Position numbers and translations under genes: made by a program. The notes under the pieces are model-generated. The model searched no databases and had not been told where the DNA came from. It worked only from the letters and a program-made list of their open reading frames with translations. Shown one piece after another: positions 6,797 to 14,419 of a stretch of 64,000 nt of DNA (within the stretch, counting starts at the first letter, position 1; the number at the start of each line of letters is the position of its first letter). Location of the stretch: positions 163,190-227,189 of the forward strand of contig NZ_LMQN01000012.1 in assembly GCF_001425355.1 (NCBI RefSeq), read 5' to 3'. The DNA is from Chryseobacterium sp. Leaf405 (lineage in GTDB: Bacteria; Bacteroidota; Bacteroidia; Flavobacteriales; Weeksellaceae).

Positions 6797-6934
6797 AAAA
6801 AGTGTCGTAGAGAAAAGATACTTCGTCACCATTTTAAGGGGAGGAATAATGAAGCAGGTAAATCTCTGCAAGATTATTCGGTTCGACTCCGGCAAGACGC
6901 TGCCCCGCTTTTCTTTTCTCGTTTTTACCTTTTT
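6797..6934 (+). ncRNA. Y-RNA-like unit 8 (variant fold with T-like arm)
   Basis: Outer stem AAAAAG pairs with CTTTTT (6797-6802/6929-6934); the box GTGTCGTA follows; inner stem GAGAAAAG pairs with CTTTTCTC, 8 bp; TACTTCG is at 6819-6825. The loop domain differs from the other units: GGGG (6838-6841) can pair with CCCC (6903-6906), enclosing a hairpin with stems AATAAT/ATTATT and GCAG/CTGC and a T-like arm with loop TTCGACT (6882-6888). It is the last unit before the terminator. Confidence 0.7.
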
Positions 6935-6941
6935 CAAATAA

Positions 6942-6974
6942 GAAGCCGATGAAATTATGTTCATCGGCTTTTAT
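6942..6974 (+). terminator. Terminator of the Y-RNA-like array
   Basis: AAGCCGATGAA and TTCATCGGCTT form an 11-bp stem around ATTATG, followed by TTTT. It lies eight bases after the last RNA unit and before the convergent HTH genes, so it ends the array transcript. Confidence 0.8.
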
Positions 6975-6997
6975 ATTGTTGTCAATTAAGGAAATGA

Positions 6998-7339
6998 TTA
7001 TTTAACTTTTATGTCTTCTAATTCTTTTTCGAATAATTTTCTCCATTTAGCAATCGTCGTTCTGCTTATTTTATATTGTCGGGACATATAACTTGTAGAA
7101 AAATCATGCTTTTTTTGATATTGCAAAAGTTTAAGGATCGTTTTTTTATCGTACGTCTTCAACTGCTGATTGTTTCTGATACTTTCTTTTGATTGTTCAA
7201 AGATCAGATCATTAAAATTCAGAATTTCTTCCGTAGTTTTTAAACCATTCAGAAGTTTTTGGATTTTAGGATTTTCTAGCTTCTCAGGATGATCGTCTTT
7301 CAACATATCCTGATAGATTTTCTTATAATTAGGGCGCAT
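6998..7339 (-). CDS. Small helix-turn-helix protein, transposase OrfA-like
   Basis: A 113-residue basic protein starting at the ATG encoded at 7337-7339, eight bases after the preceding gene's stop codon; longer upstream starts would overlap that gene. The C-terminal half (about residues 60-110) has a helix-turn-helix of the kind found in IS3-type OrfA proteins, with STSYMSRQYKISRTTIAKW as the recognition region. No integrase (DDE) partner and no terminal inverted repeats are near, so it is not part of a complete insertion sequence. It is co-directional with the next HTH gene and converges on the Y-RNA-like array; a regulatory role is plausible but unproven. Confidence 0.6.
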   Translation of the reverse strand: MRPNYKKIYQDMLKDDHPEKLENPKIQKLLNGLKTTEEILNFNDLIFEQSKESIRNNQQLKTYDKKTILKLLQYQKKHDFSTSYMSRQYKISRTTIAKWRKLFEKELEDIKVK

Positions 7340-7346
7340 TTCGATT

Positions 7347-7772
7347 TTAATTTGGTTCGTTTTTTTGCAGCCAACGGTGAAGAGTACTCTTCGGAATAGA
7401 ATATTCTTTGATGATTTCACTTTGCGTCATTTCACCCGAGTAAATCTTTTTCATAATAAAGTCCTTAATTTCCTGAGTATAAATGTTTTTTCTGAAATAA
7501 GGTATTTTATCAGATTTCGGCTGTGTGCTTTTGTTCACGGCAGAAGGCGGAGAATACAAAATTAGGTGTGAGCTGAAAAGTCTGAAAAAATCATATTCCA
7601 GTAATTTAGACCATCTTAGAAGAAGGTCAGTTTCTATAGATCTGCTTTTATAGGTGTTTTCAACAAATTCTTCATCTTTTTTAAGGAAATTGCAGATTCT
7701 CTCCATTGGAATTCCTAATTCCTCAACTTTTTCTTTTATGAAATTTCCTATATGAATTTCTTTATATAACAT
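7347..7772 (-). CDS. Two-domain helix-turn-helix protein, candidate regulator
   Basis: A 141-residue protein. Residues 1-60 resemble a small HTH module of the form HIGNFIKEKVEELGIPMERI, followed by a linker rich in Ser, Pro and Lys. Residues 95-138 hold a second, transposase-like HTH with MTQSEIIKEYSIPKSTLHRW. The next gene starts eight bases after its stop, so the two are probably translated together. Its promoter (about 7805-7860) carries TTACGCA and TTGCGTA motifs like those before rsr and the RNA array, which makes autoregulation and control of that locus a reasonable idea. A domesticated transposase fragment is the alternative. Confidence 0.6.
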   Translation of the reverse strand: MLYKEIHIGNFIKEKVEELGIPMERICNFLKKDEEFVENTYKSRSIETDLLLRWSKLLEYDFFRLFSSHLILYSPPSAVNKSTQPKSDKIPYFRKNIYTQEIKDFIMKKIYSGEMTQSEIIKEYSIPKSTLHRWLQKNEPN

Positions 7773-7804
7773 TGTATTTAAATCTTAATGTCTGTTGTAA
7801 CAAT

Positions 7805-7860
7805 TTACGCACCGCAAAGTAATAATAAAACTAATTAGATTTAAAAATGCGTATTGCGTA
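7805..7860 (-). promoter_or_regulatory. Promoter of the HTH gene pair with TGCGTA motifs
   Basis: On the minus strand TTACTTTG (7814-7821) is the same -7-like octamer as in the rsr promoter. TTGCGTA (7854-7860) and TGCGTA (7848-7853) lie upstream of it, and TTACGCA (7805-7811) overlaps the likely start point. The rest of the 462-base gap up to 8234 is AT-rich and shows only the SulP -7 box. Confidence 0.45.
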
Positions 7861-8220
7861 CAATAATTTTCAGTTCGTAATAATCAACTTTTATAAATAA
7901 AATGAGATCATTATCTCAGACTTATTTATGAACTTTTATTGAGTATAATAAAAATACCGTCTTTCAATTTTTCTCACAGAATATTTTTATATTTTCTGGC
8001 TTGTAAATAAGTTATGCGATACCTTATTTCTCTGAATTCAAATATAGAAAAAAATACATACGATTAATTATTATTGTAATATAAAATTTTAAAAATAATG
8101 TTTTGTGGCTTACAAAATACTTTGTATAAAGGTTTTTGTATTAAAATAAAAATATAATAACTCCTTTTTTTATTGTTAAATTACAGAATAGAAAAAATCT
8201 GTAAAGAATTTCAAAGTCCA

Positions 8221-8228
8221 TATCTTTG
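8221..8228 (+). promoter_or_regulatory. -7 box of the SulP gene
   Basis: TATCTTTG matches the Bacteroidota TAnnTTTG consensus. The start codon begins seven bases downstream at 8235, so the transcript would have almost no leader. I see no convincing -33 TTG at the right spacing. Confidence 0.5.
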
Positions 8229-8234
8229 CCGTTC

Positions 8235-9773
8235 ATGAAAAATACTATTGCACTATTCGATTTTTCGAAAAAAATCGATTATAAAAACGAAATTTTAGCC
8301 GGATTCACCGTTGCAATGACGATGATTCCGGAATCGCTTTCATTTGCAATTCTGGCGGGGCTTTCTCCGTTAACGGGTTTGTATGCTGCTTTTATGATGG
8401 GATTGGTAACCGCAATTTTAGGCGGTCGTCCCGGAATGGTTTCTGGTGGAGCAGGAGCAACTATTGTGGTTTTAATAGCTTTAATTAAAACTCATGGTGT
8501 AGAATATCTTTTCGCAACAGTTGTTCTTGCTGGGATTTTTCAATTATTGGTCGGAGTTTTCAAGTTGGGAAAATTTGTAAGATTAATTCCGCAACCTGTT
8601 ATGTATGGATTTTTAAATGGCTTGGCTGTGATTATTTTTATGGCTCAGGTCGAACAGTTTAAAATTACAGATGCAAATGGAGTAGTCAGTTGGCTGCAAG
8701 GTTCTTCTTTATATATCATGTTAGGATTAACAGCTTTAACGATCGCCATTGTTTATTTTTTTCCTAAAATAACTAAAGTAGTTCCCGCTTCTTTGGTTGC
8801 CATTTTAATTGTATTTGCCCTTGTTTTAGGATTTAATATTAATACAAAAACGGTTTCAGACATTGCCAGTATAAGCGGAAACCTTCCGAGTTTTCATATT
8901 CCTGCCATTCCTTTTTCACTGGAAACGTTACAGATTATTTTTCCTTACGCAATGATTATGGCAGGAGTTGGATTGATTGAATCATTATTAACGTTATCAA
9001 TGGTTGATGAAATTACTAATTCCAAAGGAAATACAAATAAAGAATCTGTTGCACAAGGTTTAGCGAATATCACTAATGGTTTCTTCGGCGGGATGGGAGG
9101 TTGTGCAATGGTTGCCCAGACTTTGGTGAATTTAAATGCAGGTTCAAGAGCCAGACTTTCGGGGATAATTGCTTCTATTACGATTTTAATTATCATATTA
9201 GTTGGCGCTCCTTTTATTGAAAAAATTCCGATGGCTGCTTTGGTTGGAGTAATGATGATGGTAGCGATCAGTACTTTTCAGTGGGTTTCGATCAGAATTG
9301 TCAATAAAATGCCGAAATCCGATATTTTTGTGGGAATTACCGTTGCTTTAATTACGATTGTTCTTCACAATTTAGCGTTAGCCGTTTTGGTTGGAGTAAT
9401 TATTTCGGCATTGGTTTTTGCCTGGGATAATGCGAAAAGAATTCGTGCAAAAAGGTATACCGACGAAAATGGAGTTAAATATTACGAAATTTCCGGACCC
9501 TTATTTTTCGGGTCTGCCACAACATTTACAGATAAATTTGATCCTGTAAACGATCCCGAACAAGTGGTTATCGATTTTAAGGAAAGTCGTATTGTCGATA
9601 TGAGCGCGATTGATGCTGTGGATAAGCTTTCAAAGAAATATGCAGAACAGGGAAAGAAATTACATTTGAAACACTTAAGCAAAGATTCTGTTAAGATGTT
9701 GAAAAATGCCGAAGCCGTAATTGAGGTAAACATTCAGGAAGATCCAACGTATAAGGTAATGCCGGAGAAATAA
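8235..9773 (+). CDS. SulP family anion transporter with STAS domain
   Basis: A 512-residue inner-membrane protein. The N-terminal 400 residues are a run of hydrophobic helices with the SulP signature region (PESLSFAILAGLSPLTGLYA), and the C-terminal part from about residue 415 is a cytoplasmic STAS domain (VVIDFKESRIVDMSAIDAVD). Members exchange or co-transport sulfate, bicarbonate or other anions with sodium or protons; the ion is not readable here. I chose the ATG at 8235 instead of the TTG at 8226 because that TTG is part of the TATCTTTG promoter box. It stands alone. Confidence 0.88.
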   Translation: MKNTIALFDFSKKIDYKNEILAGFTVAMTMIPESLSFAILAGLSPLTGLYAAFMMGLVTAILGGRPGMVSGGAGATIVVLIALIKTHGVEYLFATVVLAGIFQLLVGVFKLGKFVRLIPQPVMYGFLNGLAVIIFMAQVEQFKITDANGVVSWLQGSSLYIMLGLTALTIAIVYFFPKITKVVPASLVAILIVFALVLGFNINTKTVSDIASISGNLPSFHIPAIPFSLETLQIIFPYAMIMAGVGLIESLLTLSMVDEITNSKGNTNKESVAQGLANITNGFFGGMGGCAMVAQTLVNLNAGSRARLSGIIASITILIIILVGAPFIEKIPMAALVGVMMMVAISTFQWVSIRIVNKMPKSDIFVGITVALITIVLHNLALAVLVGVIISALVFAWDNAKRIRAKRYTDENGVKYYEISGPLFFGSATTFTDKFDPVNDPEQVVIDFKESRIVDMSAIDAVDKLSKKYAEQGKKLHLKHLSKDSVKMLKNAEAVIEVNIQEDPTYKVMPEK

Positions 9774-9851
9774 AATCTGTAAAAAAGTAATTCACAATTC
9801 ACCTCTGTAACCCAAACAAGGACTGCAAAATAAATTTACAGCCCTCGTTTT

Positions 9852-11918
9852 TTAGATTAATAATGTATTAGCAATAAAATCGGGCACCAAAGCATAGTGC
9901 GACAACTTCATGCTGATCGAAGCTCTACCGCTCGTCAACGTTCTCAGATCAGAAATATATCCGAAAGTAGAAGCCAAAGGGACTTCCGCTGTGAAGATTT
10001 TTCTTCCTGATTTTTCATCAATCGAAGTGATGATTCCTTTTCGTTTGTTGATATCGGCGGTCACAACTCCGGTGTATTCTTCAATACTTTGAATTTCAAC
10101 CTGCATAATCGGTTCCAATAATTTTGGTTTACAACTTTTGGCAACGGCTCTGAAACCGTCTCTTGCCGCCATTTCAAAATCATAAGCTCCGGAATCTTCG
10201 GAATGAGTCGACCCATCCAAAAGCGTAATTTTCATGCTTTCTAAAGGATTTCCACTTAATGCTCCGTTTTCCATCGCTTCTCTGAAACCTTTTTCAACAG
10301 ACGGAATAAATTCATTCGGAACAACTCCACCTTTGATTTTATTAATAAATTCTAAACCAATTCCATCGTCATTTCTCGGTCCGATCTCAAAAGTAATATC
10401 AGCAAATTGCCCGCTTCCACCGTTTTGTTTCACGAGTTTTTCTCTGTGAGTTTTGGTTTCCGTTAAAATTTCTCGGTAGGAAACTTTAGGTTTTCCCTGA
10501 TTGATTTCAATTCCGTGATTCAATCTGATCTTTTCTAACGTAACTTCAAGATGCAATTCTCCCAAACCGCTCAGCAAAGTTTCTCCAGTCTGTCTGTCTC
10601 TTTCAACAACTAACGACGGATCTTCTTCCTGAATTTTTGCCAAAACCAATCCAAAAGATTTTTCAGCAGCATTCGTTTTCGGTTCAATTGAAACTCGAAT
10701 AACCGGAGCCGGAATCGTGATGGATTCAAGCAAAACAGATTGTTCAAGACTTGATAAAGAATCTCCTGTTTTCGCATCTTTTATTCCTGTTAAAGCGACG
10801 ATATCACCTGCTTTTCCTTCCTCAATTGTTAACGTTTTGTCCGACTGCATCTGCAAAATTCTCGAAATTCTGAAAATTTCACCCGTTCTTACATTCTGAA
10901 CCGTATCGCCGGATTTTATCTTACCAGAATAAATTCTCAACATTGAAAGTTTACCCATATGTTTATCAATAACCACTTTGAAAACCAATCCTGAAAAGGT
11001 TTCTTCCTCACTTCTTTCCAATTCAATCGTTTCTTCCGTTTTCGCATCTTTTCCTTTAATAGAAGGTAATTGGTTCGGAGCTGGAAGATAATTGACGATA
11101 GTATCAAGTAAAGGTTGGACACCTTTATTCTTAAAAGCAGAACCACATAAAACAGGAACTAAACTTCTTGCCTGACAAGTTCTTTGGATCGCTTCAACAA
11201 TCATTTTTTCGGAAATTTCGTTTTCGGAATTCATAAAAGCTTCAAAGAAAGTTTCGTCAAATTCTGCTAATGTTTCCATTAATTGTAATCTGAATTCATC
11301 AGTTTCCGCTTTATAATTCTCAGGAATTTCCTTTTCAATAATCATTTCTCCGTTTTCATCAATCCAATACAAAGCTTTTTGTTTAATTAAATCGATAACG
11401 CCTTCAAATTGATCTTCAGAGCCAATCGGAATTTGTAAAGCCAAAGGAACTGCATTGAGTTTGGTTTTAATTTCATTCAAAACGGCAAAGAAATCAGCTC
11501 CGATTCTATCCATTTTATTGATAAAACAGATTTTTGAAATTCCATGTTTTTCTGCTTGAAACCAGACATTTTCCGTTTGCGGCTGAACTCCCGAAGAAGC
11601 GCAGAAAACGGCAACAACACTGTCTAAAACTCTTAACGAACGCTCAACTTCCACTGCAAAATCAATGTGTCCCGGAGTATCGATAATGTTGATATTGAAA
11701 ATATTATTATCCTTTTTCCATTGCGTGGAAATCGCAGCAGATTAAATGGTAATTCCTCTATTTTTCTCCTGAATATCTTTATCCATCGTAGTATTCCCTT
11801 CATCTACGTTTCCAATTTTATGGATCATTCCTGTGTAATAAAGCAATCTTTCCGTTAAAGTTGTTTTGCCTGCATCGACGTGTGCTATAATCCCTATATT
11901 TCGTGTGTTGTATTTCAT
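9852..11918 (-). pseudogene. Elongation factor G paralogue interrupted by an in-frame stop
   Basis: The full frame from the ATG at 11918 gives about 688 codons, the normal EF-G length, but codon 59 is TAA (11742-11744). The stop falls in switch I, directly after RGITI and before SAA, where a residue is required. Around it everything is intact: P-loop [18 protein letters not shown], and the EF-G domains II-V to the end. CAA to TAA would explain it in one step, since RGITIQSAA occurs in some EF-Gs. Restart at the GTG at 11654 would give a protein lacking the P-loop. It is not next to ribosomal protein genes, so it is a secondary copy and not the housekeeping fusA. A sequencing error is possible. 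Confidence 0.8.
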
Positions 11919-12160
11919 TTTTTTTAATTTAATTGTTGATTTTTAGGTTGTTTTGATGTTTTAAACGAAAAGTTCTTTTTAAAACTGTTTTATTTAAGAG
12001 AGCAAAGATTTGCGACAAAGTCAATGATGAAGGAAGCTTCTTACAATCAATGAAATTGATTCGAATTTTTGCTTACTTTCTTATTCAGTAAGAAAATTTT
12101 TCTTTGCGTTAAAAATGTAGACAACCAACTTGAGTTTTCGAAAGCTGGAAATAGGGTAGC

Positions 12161-12186
12161 AAAAAAAACCTATCTGAACAGATAGG
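12161..12186 (-). terminator. Minus-strand terminator upstream of the EF-G-like gene
   Basis: CCTATCTG (12169-12176) and CAGATAGG (12179-12186) form a perfect 8-bp hairpin followed on the minus strand by eight T. It must end a short minus-strand transcript that begins after the LamG gene terminator at 12411-12439. The remaining sequence of 11919-12461 shows only the small open frame given next. Confidence 0.7.
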
Positions 12187-12222
12187 CCTTCATTATATTT
12201 TTTGTTGTATAAAGGTCGATCG

Positions 12223-12309
12223 TTATTCAGATAAATATTCAGTGCTACCAAAGTACACAGCTCTGATAGGATGGCTTAAAGAAATTATATTTATCATTTT
12301 TGTTGACAT
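12223..12309 (-). CDS. Candidate 28-residue small protein
   Basis: A short open frame (start ATG at 12309) reading MSTKMINIISLSHPIRAV and ending STEYLSE. It lies alone between two minus-strand terminators (12411-12439 upstream, 12161-12186 downstream), which implies a dedicated small transcript. Upstream, around 12330-12345, there is a weak TATAATTTCG box. There is no homology evidence; a non-coding RNA at the same place is equally possible. Confidence 0.3.
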   Translation of the reverse strand: MSTKMINIISLSHPIRAVYFGSTEYLSE

Positions 12310-12410
12310 TGTTGATTGTTAATCGGTTGCGAAATTATAAAAAATATTTAAACCTCAAAAATATTTTTCAATTTTTTTGAAGAGCTTAGGAATTTAGATT
12401 AATGAAAAAT

Positions 12411-12439
12411 AAAAAACCGCCTCATATTGCTATGAGACG
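12411..12439 (-). terminator. Terminator of the LamG/T9SS gene
   Basis: CGTCTCATA and TATGAGGCG (minus strand) form a 9-bp stem around a GCAA loop, followed by TTTTTT. It lies 23 bases past the stop codon of the gene at 12462-13397. Confidence 0.75.
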
Positions 12440-12461
12440 ATTCTCACTAATTTTATTTCAT

Positions 12462-13397
12462 TTACTTTTTTAGGAATTTTTGTGTTTTTACCCCGTCTAT
12501 TTCTATAAAATAAGCACCTTTTGCTAATTCGGAAATATTTATTTTTTCTTCTGTTGAAATTTGTCCTTCAGATAATAATCGACCGTTCGTATCTGTAATT
12601 TTATAAGGTTTTGCACCTTTCAATGCGAAGTTGATTTGAATGTAATCGATTGCAGGATTGGGAACAAGAGTTCCGGAGATCAGTTGAGATTTTACTTCAT
12701 TCGTAGATAATGTAGCTGAATATAACTGACTGATTTCATTGGAAGTAAGTACTCTGCTCCAAACACCGATGTCGTCCAGATTTGCGGCAATATATCCTCC
12801 GCTAATTGCTCTGCCGATATAAATTGGCAACGATGCCTGAGTTGTAGCCGTGTAGGTATTGGTCGTAGTTCCGATAGAAACTCCATTTTTATAAAGCTGC
12901 ATGGTCTGGTTATTGTAAACGGCAACGTAATGCTCCCACTGCGTAGTAGAATAATTAGAACCGTTCAGCCACGTCCAGGATTGCCCTTGTTTATTGGTTC
13001 CGTATATAGTTTTGGAGGTATCACACTGCAAAAGCCAAATGAAATTTGAAGCGGCATTTGATCCACTCATTAGCGCTACTCCTTCAGCATTTCCCGTTTT
13101 TTTAATCCAAAAAGAAATGGAATGAGCACCTGTTTGCGAAAAACTATACGATAATGCATTATTGGTAAGATAACTGCTAGTGCCGTTAAAAGAATAAGCT
13201 GCGTTTGCAGTTCCGTTTCTGTCGGTGGTAAGTGTTGCACTGGTTACAGTAAGATTATTATTGTTTCCACTGGAGTCGTTGGCATTTCCGGTGAATCCCC
13301 ACCATGCAACAAGTCCGGAAGATGGTACGTAATTTGGAGTTTGGGCATAGAGGGAGATTGCCAACAATACAGAGGATAGCAGAGAGATTTTTTTCAT
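12462..13397 (-). CDS. Secreted LamG-domain protein with T9SS type A sorting domain
   Basis: A 311-residue secreted protein. It starts with a signal peptide (KKISLLSSVLLAISLYAQ, cut after AQ). A LamG/concanavalin-like domain spans about residues 25-230, with GLVAWWGF and YSFNGTSSYL near the start. A type IX secretion C-terminal domain (VPNPAIDYIQI ... GAYFIEI) occupies the last 75 residues. Such proteins are carried by the type IX system to the cell surface or medium; the LamG fold often binds glycans. It is a single-gene unit with its own terminator. The ligand is unknown. Confidence 0.85.
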   Translation of the reverse strand: MKKISLLSSVLLAISLYAQTPNYVPSSGLVAWWGFTGNANDSSGNNNNLTVTSATLTTDRNGTANAAYSFNGTSSYLTNNALSYSFSQTGAHSISFWIKKTGNAEGVALMSGSNAASNFIWLLQCDTSKTIYGTNKQGQSWTWLNGSNYSTTQWEHYVAVYNNQTMQLYKNGVSIGTTTNTYTATTQASLPIYIGRAISGGYIAANLDDIGVWSRVLTSNEISQLYSATLSTNEVKSQLISGTLVPNPAIDYIQINFALKGAKPYKITDTNGRLLSEGQISTEEKINISELAKGAYFIEIDGVKTQKFLKK

Positions 13398-13634
13398 AAG
13401 TTATTCATTTTTAGTATATCAAAAATAAATATAATATTTCAATTATGAATGGTGAAATCTTATTTTATTTGATTTTTAAATAAAATTTATGCCAATGTTT
13501 TAAATATTTATTATCTCATAATGAGTATTTTTATTAATTGTATATTTTTAGTTTTACGATTGAGTTATTTGAAATGCTCAGATATGATAAATCTTAAATA
13601 TTCTTAAAATAAATCAGCATTAGTATAAAAATTC

Positions 13635-13642
13635 TATCTTTG
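13635..13642 (+). promoter_or_regulatory. -7 box of the ter operon
   Basis: TATCTTTG gives a start point near 13649 and a leader of about 95 bases before the first ter gene. The remainder of the 348-base gap (13398-13745) is AT-rich and shows no other feature to me. Confidence 0.5.
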
Positions 13643-13745
13643 GGAGTAATTGACATTATAAAGACGCACCGATGTATAGAACCAACAGTTATTTAAAACA
13701 TCTTTTTCGGAAAAAAAGCTAAATAAAATTTTTAACTAAACCATT

Positions 13746-14411
13746 TTGAAAACAGATATAGACATCCACAAACACTCACATTTTTCTTTTGATTTGTGGC
13801 TTACTTTAATAAAATCTCATCCTGAATTTAAAGCAAAAAGAGTTGAGCTTTTTTCTTCGTTTTTTGAAGTGAATAAACCAATTGACGAAGTGGCGAAAGT
13901 CGTAAAATATTACGATGATCTTTGTAATAATATCAATGAAGTAATTGGAGGAAATGTGGATACTTTTGAGATCTATTTATTGATTTTAGGATCTTTAAAT
14001 GTTGACTTAAAAACTTTAAACAAAGATATTCTCAACCAGTTTTACCAAAAAAGTGAAGACTTGTTTTTAGAATATAAACCAGTTGTGATTTTCGAAAATT
14101 TACATCAGTTTTTTGAAGAAATTAAAAATCAGGATAAGACCATCAATATTTTAAGCAATACAGGTTTTATCAAAGGAACGACGATGAGAAAATTTCTGAT
14201 TCAGGAAAATTTAGATCAGTATATTGATTTTCATATTTATTCTGATGAAATCAATTGTTCAAAACCTAATCCTCTTATTTTTCAGGAAGTTAAAAATAAA
14301 GTTAAACAAAATCTACAGCTCAGCCAGATTTTACACATCGGAGATAATCCGATTGCAGATTATAAAGGAGCAAAAGATTTTGGTTTCAGCGCACACCTAC
14401 TTACACACTAA
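13746..14411 (+). CDS. HAD-superfamily hydrolase of the ter operon
   Basis: A 221-residue HAD protein that starts with TTG. Motif I is FDLWLT: the nucleophile D16 is kept, but the second Asp of the phosphatase DxD is W18, as in haloacid-dehalogenase-type members (DxY/W). Motif II is ILSNTG, motif III CSKPNP, and motif IV IGDNPIADYKGA. HAD and PRTase proteins next to TerD/TelA were described by comparative genomics as parts of Ter-associated stress systems that may make a nucleoside-like metabolite. The PRTase follows eight bases later. The chemical reaction is unknown. Confidence 0.75.
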   Translation: MKTDIDIHKHSHFSFDLWLTLIKSHPEFKAKRVELFSSFFEVNKPIDEVAKVVKYYDDLCNNINEVIGGNVDTFEIYLLILGSLNVDLKTLNKDILNQFYQKSEDLFLEYKPVVIFENLHQFFEEIKNQDKTINILSNTGFIKGTTMRKFLIQENLDQYIDFHIYSDEINCSKPNPLIFQEVKNKVKQNLQLSQILHIGDNPIADYKGAKDFGFSAHLLTH

Positions 14412-14419
14412 ATATTAAT

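Noticed and set aside
5917..6934. CRISPR array
   Set aside because: The repeated boxes are short and embedded in covarying helices, spacing is irregular (70-150 bases), and no cas genes are present.
6755..6964. Minus-strand 69-codon frame across the last RNA units
   Set aside because: It lies over two structured RNA units and the terminator, with no protein-like features.
6998..7772. Complete insertion sequence
   Set aside because: The two HTH proteins resemble transposase OrfA domains, but no DDE or other catalytic domain, terminal inverted repeats or target duplication was found.
8226..8234. TTG start for the SulP gene
   Set aside because: This TTG is part of the TATCTTTG promoter box; the ATG at 8235 is the better start.
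9852..11654. Functional EF-G starting at the GTG at 11654
   Set aside because: That start would remove the P-loop and switch I; the upstream codons to the ATG at 11918 are clearly EF-G, so the gene is better described as interrupted at codon 59.
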